Source of the DNA: Clostridiales bacterium
GTDB taxonomy: Bacteria > Bacillota > Clostridia > Christensenellales > UBA1750
Length of the DNA stretch: 41,948 nucleotides
Direction: 5' to 3'
Assembly: GCA_015056005.1 (NCBI GenBank)
Contig: SVHB01000012.1
Location: forward strand, 1-41,948
The notes under the pieces were generated by a model. It ran no database searches. It was not told the DNA's origin and worked only from the letters and a program-made list of their open reading frames with translations. Shown here in pieces: positions 24,651 through 32,474 of this stretch. Every line of letters starts with the position of its first letter. Position 1 is the stretch's first letter. Position numbers and translations under genes: made by a program.

Positions 24651-24966
24651 GGGGGGGACGTTTTTTGGGAAGAAGGCTTTGCCTTCTCCCAAACCCTCAT
24701 CCACCAGAGGATTGCATCCTCTGGACTCCGCGGCTTTGGGATTCAGTAATTTCATACGTCAGCTTACGCGTTGCCCGTAAAGTATGGGCAACGCGTGATT
24801 GCTTTTATGGATAGGTATGCGACAGAGTTTTTAGGCACAAACATCTAAGTATTATGCCATCGAATGAGGTGGCACGGCACAGCCGTGACGGAAGGGGTTA
24901 TAACAAGTAATCCAAAACATGCACAAAGCTCATATATCATTGACGCTCGTGCCCCGCACGACCGCA
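24651..24966 (+). repeat. Composite hairpin element, copy C, starting after the alcohol dehydrogenase gene
   Basis: The order is: G7 then ACGTT; hairpin 1 (24664-24693, GAAGGC-TTT-GCCTTC inside a TTTGGGA/TCCCAAA stem); hairpin 2 CCAGAGGAT-TGC-ATCCTCTGG (24704-24724); the linker CCGCGGCTTT and ATACGTCAGCTT; hairpin 3 ACGCGTTGCCC/GGGCAACGCGT (24766-24796). A tail follows with GTTATAACAAGTAATCC, ATATATCATT and the end block CCCCGCACGACCGCAA. Hairpin 1 with its T-rich flank may terminate the dehydrogenase transcript. From the end of the element to 25108 I see no gene; a TTGATA box near 24981 could be part of a promoter. Confidence 0.85.
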
Positions 24967-25108
24967 ATAATCTACTGTTTTTGATACAAAAACATAATCG
25001 CAATAAAGTTCTATCTTTGCGCAATGCTGTAGGTAGAAAAACGGCTGTCGATAAAGTATTATTTATTTATAAGCTAAAGCCACACGATTATCCAAGGAGT
25101 GTTAATCT

Positions 25109-26131
25109 ATGAAAGCAAATATGAAGCAGTGGATGAACGATCTTCTTACCGCAAAAGAGAAAAAGGCTATGCCCGTTCTTTCCTTCCCGTCCATATCTCT
25201 CATGAATATCGGCGTTGACGAGCTGATCAAAGACAGCTCCATCCAGGCTAAGGGCATGAAGATGATCGCCGACCGAGTGCCTTCCGCAGCATCCGTATCC
25301 ATGATGGACCTTTCCGTTGAGGCTGAAGCTTTCGGCTCCACCATCAAGGTTCTTGAGGGCGAAGTTCCCACCGTTATCGGTTCCATCGTAAACGATCCCG
25401 ACGAAGCCGAAGCACTTGAGGTGCCCCATGTTGGCGCCGGCAGAACCGGTCTTTACATCGAAGCCATCAAAAAGGCTTGCGAGCTGATCACCGACCGTCC
25501 CGTTTTCGCAGGCGTTATCGGCCCCTTCTCCCTCGCAGGCAGGCTGCAGGATGTTTCCGAGATCATGGTCAACTGCTATGTTGAGCCCGAAATGGTCAAG
25601 ACCACCATGGAAAAGGCTACCAAGTTCCTTATCGAATACATCAACGCCTACAAGACCCAGACCGGCGCGGGCGGCGTTGTTATGGCTGAGCCTCTGACCG
25701 GCCTTCTTTCCCCCGCTCTTGCCGAAGAGTTCTCCGCACCCTATGTAAAGGAGATCATTGACGCTGTTCAGGACGATAACTTCCTTGTTATCTATCACAA
25801 CTGCGGCGACAACACCATCCAGCAGATCGACGCTATTCTCAGCCAGGGCGCAGCAGCTTACCATTTCGGCAATGCTATCGATATGGAAGAAATGCTCGCA
25901 AAATGCCCCGCTGACGCTGTTATCATGGGCAATATTGATCCCGCTGGCCAGATCAAGAACGGCACTCCCGAGTCCGTCAGAGAGGCAACCATTTCCCTCA
26001 TGGAAAAATGCTGCCCCAAGTACCCCAATTTCGCCATTTCCACCGGCTGCGACGTTCCCCCGTTTTCTCCCTGGGAGAATATCGATGCATTCTTTGCAGC
26101 AGTTGACGAATACTATGCTTCGGTGAGATAA
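25109..26131 (+). CDS. Uroporphyrinogen-decarboxylase-fold protein, MtaA/CmuA methyltransferase-like
   Basis: The 340-residue protein has the UroD TIM-barrel fold. The zinc motif of methylcobamide methyltransferases (H-x-C-xn-C) is present as His230 and Cys232 in YHNCGDN and Cys314 in STGCDVPP. FAGVIGPFSLAGRL and GGVVMAEPLTGLLSP are further MtaA-like blocks. Members with the zinc site move methyl groups between a corrinoid and a thiol. The arginine cluster of true uroporphyrinogen decarboxylase is absent at the N-terminus, so haem synthesis is unlikely. No corrinoid protein or activating gene is nearby. AAGGAG lies before the ATG. The stop codon is followed immediately by the start of the thioesterase gene. 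Confidence 0.78.
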   Translation: MKANMKQWMNDLLTAKEKKAMPVLSFPSISLMNIGVDELIKDSSIQAKGMKMIADRVPSAASVSMMDLSVEAEAFGSTIKVLEGEVPTVIGSIVNDPDEAEALEVPHVGAGRTGLYIEAIKKACELITDRPVFAGVIGPFSLAGRLQDVSEIMVNCYVEPEMVKTTMEKATKFLIEYINAYKTQTGAGGVVMAEPLTGLLSPALAEEFSAPYVKEIIDAVQDDNFLVIYHNCGDNTIQQIDAILSQGAAAYHFGNAIDMEEMLAKCPADAVIMGNIDPAGQIKNGTPESVREATISLMEKCCPKYPNFAISTGCDVPPFSPWENIDAFFAAVDEYYASVR

Positions 26132-26599
26132 ATGTCCAAAACTCCAAGTCAAACCTATACCGAGCAAGTGCATCTTGTGCTTGATTCCGATTTAAACGGC
26201 AGCAAACGCCTTTTCGGCGGAACGCTGCTTGCGTGGATAGACATCACCGCCGCTATCTGTGCAAGAAGGCATTGCGGCAGGAATGTCACCACAGCTTCAA
26301 TCGATAATCTGAACTTCATCGCGCCTGCATATGCAAACGACCTTGTTGTGCTCTGCGCAAAGGTCAGCCATGTGGGCAATACTTCCATGGAAGTTACGGT
26401 CGATTCCTATGTCGAGCGCCTCGACGGCAAGCGCACTCATATCAATTCCGCCCATGTTGTGCTCGTTGCCCTCGACGAAAACGAGCGCCCCTGCAAAGTC
26501 CCCGCTCTCATCCCCGAGACGGAAGAAGAAAAAGCCGCCTTTACAGCCGGCGAAAAGCGCAGAGATCTCAGGCGCGAGAGGAAAAAAGAAAATTATTAA
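26132..26599 (+). CDS. Hotdog-fold acyl-CoA thioesterase
   Basis: The 155-residue protein belongs to the acyl-CoA hydrolase group with a single hotdog domain. RLFGGTLLAWIDITAAICARR carries the conserved Gly-Gly and the catalytic Asp in WID on the central helix. VTTASIDNLNFIAPAYANDL and VGNTSMEVTVDSYVE are the following strands of the YciA-type enzymes. These hexamers release free acids from acyl-CoA in the cytoplasm. Its ATG directly follows the stop of the MtaA-like gene (TAA-ATG), so the two are translationally linked. The C-terminus is rich in Arg, Lys and Glu (KRRDLRRERKKEN). A terminator follows at once. Confidence 0.86.
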   Translation: MSKTPSQTYTEQVHLVLDSDLNGSKRLFGGTLLAWIDITAAICARRHCGRNVTTASIDNLNFIAPAYANDLVVLCAKVSHVGNTSMEVTVDSYVERLDGKRTHINSAHVVLVALDENERPCKVPALIPETEEEKAAFTAGEKRRDLRRERKKENY

Positions 26600-26600
26600 C

Positions 26601-26633
26601 GCAAAAAGGAGAGCAAAGGCTCTCCTTTTTTGC
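26601..26633 (+). terminator. Terminator of the MtaA-like/thioesterase pair
   Basis: GCAAAAAGGAGAGC pairs with GCTCTCCTTTTTTGC around AAAG, with one extra T, one base after the stop. Confidence 0.85.
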
Positions 26634-26694
26634 GCTTGTATTAAATTAAATAAAATTCGGCAGTTTTTCGTATGAATTCGAACTCTAGCAAAAA

Positions 26695-26834
26695 ATGATA
26701 TACGGCTTGTACCGCATGATATACTTGCTACGCAAGCATGATATAATACCCGTTCCTTCATATGCCGCAGGCATATATCATCGCTTTTGAGCGATATCAT
26801 ATCGAAGATATATCACCCATTCCGTAAGGAACGG
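26695..26834. repeat. Hairpin array with ATGATAT/ATATCAT spacers
   Basis: Three ATGATAT spacers (26695, 26716, 26738) separate different small hairpins: CGG/CCG, CTTGC-TAC-GCAAG, then ATATGCC-GCA-GGCATAT (26760-26776), TCGCT-TTTG-AGCGA (26781-26794) and ATATC-GAA-GATAT (26799-26811). CCGTTCC near the left end pairs with GGAACGG at the right end and could close the whole array into one large structure. The design matches the array at 21908, with other stems and a slightly different spacer. Confidence 0.7.
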
Positions 26835-26843
26835 ATATCATTG

Positions 26844-26873
26844 AAAAAACCACTTCTTACGAAGTGGTTTTTT
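26844..26873. terminator. Strong bidirectional terminator next to tRNA-Leu
   Basis: AAAAAACCACTTC pairs perfectly with GAAGTGGTTTTTT over 13 bp around TTAC. On the minus strand it follows the tRNA-Leu gene by two bases. Confidence 0.92.
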
Positions 26874-26875
26874 CA

Positions 26876-26959
26876 TGGTGCGGCAAATGGGACTTGAACC
26901 CATACGTACGAAACACACGCCCCTCAAACGTGCCTGTCTGCCAGTTCCAGCACTGCCGC
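26876..26959 (-). tRNA. tRNA-Leu (anticodon GAG)
   Basis: On the minus strand the 84-base gene starts GCGGCAG, which pairs with TTGCCGC before ACCA. The anticodon stem CACGT/GCGTG closes the loop TTGAGGG, giving anticodon GAG (Leu, codons CUU/CUC). The T arm is ATGGG-TTCAAGT-CCCAT, and a long variable region of about 12 bases marks a class II tRNA. CCA is encoded. It has a perfect promoter upstream (26982-27010) and a strong terminator after it, so it is a single-gene transcript, though read-through from the YgjV-like gene is possible. Confidence 0.95.
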
Positions 26960-26981
26960 ATGTCCTTAGCGAACAATAAAT

Positions 26982-27010
26982 ATTATATACGCATACAGAC
27001 GGTTTGTCAA
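26982..27010 (-). promoter_or_regulatory. Consensus promoter of tRNA-Leu
   Basis: On the minus strand, TTGACA (27010-27005) and TATAAT (26987-26982) are exactly 17 bases apart, ending 23 bases before the tRNA. Confidence 0.93.
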
Positions 27011-27013
27011 TAC

Positions 27014-27580
27014 TTAATTTGCAATTTCTTTCTTTTTTTCTGACATGAATTCGCGCGCGAGACCGATGAAGATCGAACATACGGTGAAAATGTTTGAGAT
27101 CGTGCCGGAGATCGAGCCGCTGATGATGCTGTAAAACAGCCAGAGCGTCACACCGGGCAGCATAATGAAGCGCATCTTCTTGGTATCCCTGCACCAGAGC
27201 GAAAGTACAGCCAGACAGGTGCCGCACATGGGAACCAGGCTGATATAGCCCTGCCATGTGATCAGTGAGCTGAATATGGTGATGCCCATAAACACAAACG
27301 GCCAGAATTTATGAGACGCCCATTTCTTTTCGTTGTTCATGGAAACGGTATCGCGCAGAAGGTTGCCAACGTTTATCGCCGCGCCCGAATACGCACCGAT
27401 CAATGCCAGATGGAAAATCGAGATCGCATCAGCCAAAAGCTTTGAAAGCAATATCTTTTTTCTGTCCTTAAAGATATAAATAAAGAAAGACCAGATCATT
27501 CCCACAAAGCCGATTATCTGCCCTGCGATCTGCGCGGGATCGGAGAAAAGCCCTGCAAAATACTCAATAATTAAATCCAT
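27014..27580 (-). CDS. YgjV-like multi-pass membrane protein
   Basis: The 188-residue protein has about six or seven hydrophobic segments. IAGQIIGFVGMIWSFFIYIFKDRKKIL opens it (cited here as IIGFVGMIWSFFIYIF then KDRKKIL), followed by LLADAISIFHLALIGAYSGAAIN and late segments around TLWLFYSIISGSISGTISN. This pattern, with a PQ-loop-like repeat and a lone Asn/Asp in the helices, matches the YgjV family of inner-membrane proteins, whose role is unknown. The ATG at 27580 has GGGGTG 6 bases before it; an in-frame GTG nine bases earlier overlaps that site. A TATAAT box on the minus strand lies at 27614-27609. It stands between hairpin element E and tRNA-Leu. Confidence 0.7.
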   Translation of the reverse strand: MDLIIEYFAGLFSDPAQIAGQIIGFVGMIWSFFIYIFKDRKKILLSKLLADAISIFHLALIGAYSGAAINVGNLLRDTVSMNNEKKWASHKFWPFVFMGITIFSSLITWQGYISLVPMCGTCLAVLSLWCRDTKKMRFIMLPGVTLWLFYSIISGSISGTISNIFTVCSIFIGLAREFMSEKKKEIAN

Positions 27581-27659
27581 AAACAGCACCCCGTAGTTTT
27601 ATGATGCTATTATACGACAAAACTTTGGAAAAAGATATATGTATTTTATCCGATAATAA

Positions 27660-28323
27660 AACGATATTGCGTCTTGCGCGCATTAGGAATGATATATGCG
27701 CTTTGTGCATGTTTTGGATTACTTGTTATAACTCCTTCCGTCACGTCTGCGCCGTGCCGCCTCCCTCAAGAGGGAGGCGTTAAACCATCTCATTCGATGG
27801 CATAATACTTAGATGTTTGTGCCTAAAAACTCTGTCGCATACCCGCCCATAAAAGAAATCACGCGTTGCCCAATGGCGGCCGTACGAGGGCACGACCGCA
27901 GTGAAATACGCCTTGCGGCGTGTGAAGAGTGAAATGTCCCTGCGGGACGTGAAATATGCGCTGCGCGCATGTTTTGATTACTTGTTAACTCCCTCAGTCG
28001 CCCTTCGGGCGCCAGCGACGCGCCGCGGGACAATCCCGCGTCGGGCTTTGGCTACAAACAGTCCACCGGACTGTTTGCTTAACGCGTCGCCCCCTCGGGG
28101 AGGGCGCCTTTAAACACCGTAATCTGTAATAGACTTACTAATCGCTTATTCCCTAAATCTCTATCGCATAACCCTCCTAAAAACAAATCACGCGTGACCC
28201 ATATTTTACGGGTCACGCGTAAGCTAACGTATAAAATTAACTGATCAAAAAGCCGCGGGATCCAAGGGTTGCAAACCCTTGGTCAGAGAGCTCGAGAGGG
28301 TGAAACCCTCTCGAACGTCCCCC
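27660..28323 (-). repeat. Composite hairpin element, copy E (minus orientation): full module fused to part of a second
   Basis: Read on the minus strand from 28323: GGGGGACGTT; hairpin 1 TCGAGAGGG/CCCTCTCGA (28314-28292); hairpin 2 CCAAGGGTT/AACCCTTGG (28282-28262); the linker CCGCGGCTTTTTGATCAG; hairpin 3 ACGCGTGACCC/GGGTCACGCGT (28220-28190). A run of further hairpins follows (AAACAGTCC/GGACTGTTT, CGCGGGA/TCCCGCG, CGCCC/GGGCG), then short hairpins with ATTTCAC spacers (GTCCC/GGGAC, ACGCC/GGCGT). At 27871 a second module begins inside hairpin 3 (GGGCAACGCGT) and continues almost identically to the tail of copy C. No gene is seen in this 750-base gap. Confidence 0.85.
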
Positions 28324-28330
28324 TCCCCCA

Positions 28331-28909
28331 CTACTTTGCATCAACAGTAAAATCGTAGAACTTGCAGATGCCCTCGCAGGCGGTGATGCCGACATAGAAC
28401 TTACCCTTGGGGAAATGATCGCAGGGGACTTCGACAGGTGTACCGTCGGCGGTGATTTTTATGAGATTTTCCAGGAACTCGACGCGGATAACGACTTTCT
28501 TGTTTTCCTCGACCGGGAACTTGCAGCGAATCAGGTTCCGTGAAACAGCCTTGCCATCGACAAGGGGAATATCCCAAACATTGCAGCCGTTTTTGTAGAT
28601 CACGACCTCAAAATGCTCGCCGTACTCAAGATCTCCGTTTTCAAGTGCGCGGATATCATCGGTAAATACGATAAGCGGCGCAGCGGTTCCCGAAAACTCG
28701 CAGGTAGTCTCGCAAACGGTTCCGACAGCTACGGGCTCCTTTGAAAGCATGGAAATGAAATCATACCCTGGGCGATCGTTGTCGTAGCTGTTTGAAATAT
28801 GATCATCCATCTGAAGCATGGGCCTGTAATAATCCTCTCTTGCGGTGCGGACAAAGAAAAACTCGTTTTTATCCCAATTGCGGGGAGTGAAGATGTAGGT
28901 CTTTTTCAT
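28331..28909 (-). CDS. Unknown protein, probably a beta-sandwich
   Basis: I do not recognise the family with certainty. The 192-residue protein has no signal peptide and is mainly beta strand. Its end (VVIRVEFLENLIKITADGTP, then KGKFYVGITACEGICKFYDF) has the rhythm of concanavalin-like or DUF1080-like beta-sandwich domains, which often bind or cut glycans. AAGGAAG lies before the ATG at 28909; longer in-frame starts run into the upstream gene. It is the last gene of a minus-strand unit with the PlsC-like acyltransferase (20 bases before) and the penicillin-binding protein. Hairpin element E starts 8 bases after its stop. Confidence 0.6.
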   Translation of the reverse strand: MKKTYIFTPRNWDKNEFFFVRTAREDYYRPMLQMDDHISNSYDNDRPGYDFISMLSKEPVAVGTVCETTCEFSGTAAPLIVFTDDIRALENGDLEYGEHFEVVIYKNGCNVWDIPLVDGKAVSRNLIRCKFPVEENKKVVIRVEFLENLIKITADGTPVEVPCDHFPKGKFYVGITACEGICKFYDFTVDAK

Positions 28910-28929
28910 GAATATTGCTTCCTTTTTGT

Positions 28930-30225
28930 TTATTGTAAGGTATTTTCGTATGCGTTTTTCCATGCGCCGCCGTTTTGGCGATGCAGCTCCTCGGTCGCAA
29001 GGAACCATTTCTCGGTCACGGGATTGGCGGGATAGAACTCGATGAACTCTCCGCCCACAAAGGTGTAGAACCTCGAAAGGTCGGTGCAGCAGCCGTAGGT
29101 GGGCAGATCCTTTATATCAACATGGAACTTAAAATCCTTGCCCTGCCTGCGCCCGTCAAAGGTAAGCCCGGTTTTATCAAGAGTAAGTATGCCGCCGCCC
29201 ACGATCTCGCTCGTCTTCTGCTCCTTGAGCAGCTCGTGATCGGGCAGCACGCCGATGCGAACATCCTCTTTGAGCATAAAGCCCGGCTTTGCAACCTCGC
29301 GCTTTACATGCTCGCGCTGCATATCGAACCACTCCCTTGGAGTGCGGGGAACGATCGCGCCTTCCTCCAAAGGCTTTAAGTCGTATTTGGAGTTGAGCTC
29401 AATTGCGTTGCCGCAGTGAGAACAGGAGATGCAGTTGCCCTTGCCCTCCATGGTAAACTCGCTGCCGCATTTGGGACAGCGGTACAAAAGCATGTGCATG
29501 TTGTGCGCAAGGCGCCCGCTGCCCTTGTACTTTACGCGCTGCTGCTTGTTCCACGCGTAATCATCATGGTAAAGCGCTTCGTTGAGCTTTGCCTGAATCT
29601 CGTCTGCGCTCAAGCTTTCCAGCTGCTCGGGGGTGAAAAGGAGATCGACGATTATGTCTATCCTTCCCGGACGCTCGTCCAGGCAGTATTTGGTGTTGGT
29701 TAGATAACCGCCCTTGATCTTTATCTGAAGCACGGGAACCTTGAGCGATTTTATGAGCTTGCCGCTTCCAAGAGCAACCGGCTGGTTTGCGCCCGAAATG
29801 GAGCTCATGCCCTCGGGGAAGAGCATGACCCTGCCGCCGGATTTTATGATGCGCATGATCTCCCTTACCGCGTGAACATCGGGCACAAAATTGCGCTTGG
29901 GTATAACCTGCAAAAGCTTGAAAACAAAGGCAAGATGCGAGCGGAAAAACTCGTTGTAGCCGGCTACATAGTTCAGCCTGTGCGGCAAAAGCGGGATGCC
30001 TGTGTAAATATAGTCCATCCTTGAAGCATGGTTTGCAACAGCGATGTAAGCCCCTTTGAGCTTTTTATGATCAAACTTGTATTCAACATGCACGTTCAGC
30101 TTTTTGAAATACAAAAGCTGCCATATTCTGCCCAGAAGCGGATATATGACCGCCGGAGGCTTCTTTATGCGCCTTATTTCAAGCTCCTGCGCGATCGTAG
30201 GCTTTTCTTTTACCGATTTAGCCAT
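28930..30225 (-). CDS. PlsC-like 1-acylglycerol-3-phosphate acyltransferase with a zinc-ribbon extension
   Basis: Residues 30 to about 240 form a PlsC acyltransferase domain. The catalytic NHASRMD (65-71; H-x4-D type) and the substrate motif FPEG (136-139) are intact. PlsC adds the second acyl chain to make phosphatidic acid at the membrane. PlsC proteins usually have 200-260 residues; this one has 431. The extra C-terminal part contains a zinc ribbon (CPKCG, then CSHCG about 20 residues later, near residues 258-281) and another domain of about 140 residues with no known match. Such tails are unusual, and the acceptor may not be the normal one. GGGTGAG precedes the ATG. It lies 32 bases after the penicillin-binding protein gene. 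Confidence 0.83.
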   Translation of the reverse strand: MAKSVKEKPTIAQELEIRRIKKPPAVIYPLLGRIWQLLYFKKLNVHVEYKFDHKKLKGAYIAVANHASRMDYIYTGIPLLPHRLNYVAGYNEFFRSHLAFVFKLLQVIPKRNFVPDVHAVREIMRIIKSGGRVMLFPEGMSSISGANQPVALGSGKLIKSLKVPVLQIKIKGGYLTNTKYCLDERPGRIDIIVDLLFTPEQLESLSADEIQAKLNEALYHDDYAWNKQQRVKYKGSGRLAHNMHMLLYRCPKCGSEFTMEGKGNCISCSHCGNAIELNSKYDLKPLEEGAIVPRTPREWFDMQREHVKREVAKPGFMLKEDVRIGVLPDHELLKEQKTSEIVGGGILTLDKTGLTFDGRRQGKDFKFHVDIKDLPTYGCCTDLSRFYTFVGGEFIEFYPANPVTEKWFLATEELHRQNGGAWKNAYENTLQ

Positions 30226-30257
30226 ATTAACTCACCCTTTTAGTGTTTATAATCGTG

Positions 30258-32372
30258 TTAAGGCATTATAAGAGGTCTGGCAACGTCGTAGCGGATGCCG
30301 CCGCCGTCAGCTTCGACCTCGAGCGTTACGCAAACCAAGCGCTCATAGCCCGTTCCTTTGACATATACGATCCACCATGCGATCTCCTTGGTGTCGTTAT
30401 CCGATATCTGCGCGGTACCGGTTTTACCCGCAATGGTTATACCGTCTATGGTGGAAGATTTTGAGGATTCCATGGTCTTTACCATCACAGAATCTATGAT
30501 GCTCCTTGAATCCCCGGTAAGATAGGACGAAACATCTCGCCAAACGGTGGGCTGAGTCTTAAATACGCTTGTGTAATCGCCGTCTACAGTGTTCATCCTT
30601 TCGCTCACGATATAGGGCTCCATGATCTTTCCGTCGTTTGCAAACAGTGAGAACATGGACGCCATCTGAAGAGGCGTTACCAGAAGCTCGCCTTGTCCGT
30701 AGCCGGTATCCGCAAGCAGCCTTAAATTCGAGCGGGACATATCGCTCATGATCTGAGGCTTGGCAACGGAAAGATCGTAAGAGATGGCTTCGTCAAAGCC
30801 GACCTTGGTGTAAAGATCGATGACCCTTTGCCAGCCGCAGGTGAGCGCCATATATGCAAAGAAAATGTTATCGGAGTGGATTATCGCGTTTTCGATGTTA
30901 TAGGGCGGGTCGTAGTTGGATACCCTTGTAATGGCAGGATAATTCCAGCCCGTCATCTTCGGCATCCACTGACGCTTGTATATCTCGCCGTTGAAGGTGG
31001 ACTTCATGGTGAATTCGCCGCTGTCCAGCCCCATCACCGCCATGAGCGGCTTGACCGTGGAACCGGGAGGATACAGACCTCTGGTCACACGGTTATAAAG
31101 GGGCGCGAGCGAATTTTCCAAAAGCGCGTTATAAAGCGCGGAAGCGTCCTTATCGGCGTAAATGTTCAGGTCATAGGTGGGACCGCTTGCGCTTGCAAGC
31201 AGCGCGCCCGTTGAAGGATCAAGCACTACGATCGACCCCGCCTGCGTATCCGAAAGCGTGGCAAGCGATTCCTCCGCTCTCATCTGCAGCTCATGGTCGA
31301 TGGTCAGATAAATATCGTCGCCGTCCTGCGCAGGGATGTTCACGATCGTCTTTTTGAGCTTATAGGACTTTACAATGCCGTCTTCATCGCGCTCGTTCGG
31401 CTCCTGTATGACAAGCTGAATTCCTTTTCTGCCCGCAAGAACTTTTTCGTATGCGGCTTCAAGGCCGTTCCTGCCCACGAGCGAATCCACGGAATACACG
31501 TTTTCCATGTCGAGCTTATTTAAGTCATCGGCGGTAACAACAGATGTATAGCCAAGGGTGTGCGCCATGGTGCTGCCCTGAGGATAGTATCTGATGGGAG
31601 TAAATCTGGACGAATCGATCTTAACGCCCTGAATGGAGGTAAACGCCATTCTTTCATCGTCGGTCATCTTGCCCGGCATGTAATAGGTGATTATTGCAAC
31701 GCCGTCCTTCTGCGAACGGTCGGAGGTCATATTGGCCACTATATCCATGGAGTCCATGGAAAGAAGCGGGGCAAGCGCTTTTGCGCAGGTGTCATAATCG
31801 CCTACATCATTAAGATCGACATATACCGTGTCAGCATAGGAATTTATGGCATAGCAGTTGCCGTTATAGTCCAGTATCTCGCCCCTCTTTTGTTTGAGGG
31901 TGAATACCATCGCCCTGTCCTCCCAGTCCATATCGGCAAATATAACCGATGGGCTCCACGAAAGGCGCCATTCTCCTCTTTCGAGCACGAAATCCATCTG
32001 TATATCCTGTTTTACGCTGCCGAGTTTTTTGCAGTCATATACCATGCTCACAAACACATGGCTTACAAGACCGTCTTCCGATGTCTCATTCCCGGTCTGC
32101 TCATATGTCATTTCGGTCGATTCGATAGCGTCGTAGATCGAATCGTGGCGGGTAACGAACTCGGTCAGGGTCATTTTTTCCTGCGAAGCAGAATCCAAAA
32201 GCGCATAGCAGCTGCTGTAATTCTTATCCACAAGGCAGCTCATATACTGGCTGAGCACCTGAGTCGCAGGAGATGGCGGCACTTCTTCTTCCTTTGGAGC
32301 ACAGCCTGCAAAGGATGCGCAAACAAGCGCAAATATAAGTATTATCGATATATATCTGATGAGCTTTTTCAT
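30258..32372 (-). CDS. Class B penicillin-binding lipoprotein (MecA/PBP3-like transpeptidase)
   Basis: The protein cross-links peptidoglycan outside the membrane. It has a lipoprotein signal with Cys24 in SFAGC, then an NTF2-like domain (residues about 33-140, ending GEWRLSWSPSVIF) as in MecA and PBP3 of enterococci/Bacillus, a PBP dimerisation domain, and the transpeptidase with STVK (438-441), SDN (500-502) and KTGT (650-653). All three active-site motifs are intact. The NTF2-like domain marks the low-affinity class B subgroup, to which MecA belongs. A PBP carrying a lipobox rather than a plain membrane anchor is less usual. The promoter lies at 32401-32429, and AAAGGA stands before the ATG. 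Confidence 0.9.
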   Translation of the reverse strand: MKKLIRYISIILIFALVCASFAGCAPKEEEVPPSPATQVLSQYMSCLVDKNYSSCYALLDSASQEKMTLTEFVTRHDSIYDAIESTEMTYEQTGNETSEDGLVSHVFVSMVYDCKKLGSVKQDIQMDFVLERGEWRLSWSPSVIFADMDWEDRAMVFTLKQKRGEILDYNGNCYAINSYADTVYVDLNDVGDYDTCAKALAPLLSMDSMDIVANMTSDRSQKDGVAIITYYMPGKMTDDERMAFTSIQGVKIDSSRFTPIRYYPQGSTMAHTLGYTSVVTADDLNKLDMENVYSVDSLVGRNGLEAAYEKVLAGRKGIQLVIQEPNERDEDGIVKSYKLKKTIVNIPAQDGDDIYLTIDHELQMRAEESLATLSDTQAGSIVVLDPSTGALLASASGPTYDLNIYADKDASALYNALLENSLAPLYNRVTRGLYPPGSTVKPLMAVMGLDSGEFTMKSTFNGEIYKRQWMPKMTGWNYPAITRVSNYDPPYNIENAIIHSDNIFFAYMALTCGWQRVIDLYTKVGFDEAISYDLSVAKPQIMSDMSRSNLRLLADTGYGQGELLVTPLQMASMFSLFANDGKIMEPYIVSERMNTVDGDYTSVFKTQPTVWRDVSSYLTGDSRSIIDSVMVKTMESSKSSTIDGITIAGKTGTAQISDNDTKEIAWWIVYVKGTGYERLVCVTLEVEADGGGIRYDVARPLIMP

Positions 32373-32400
32373 CGAAGGATCCTTTCGGTTTATTATCTTT

Positions 32401-32429
32401 ATTATACAGCATTACTTGAAGTTTGACAA
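32401..32429 (-). promoter_or_regulatory. Promoter of the penicillin-binding protein unit
   Basis: On the minus strand, TTGTCA (32429-32424) is followed after 17 bases by TATAAT (32406-32401), about 30 bases before the start. Confidence 0.85.
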
Positions 32430-32474
32430 ATGAACAAATATATCATATCATAATGGAAATAAAAGGGGGTAAAT

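Noticed and set aside
24644-25108. IS element or transposase remnant
   Set aside because: No transposase fragment can be read in any frame, and no terminal inverted repeats with target duplication are seen. The content is accounted for by hairpin element C.
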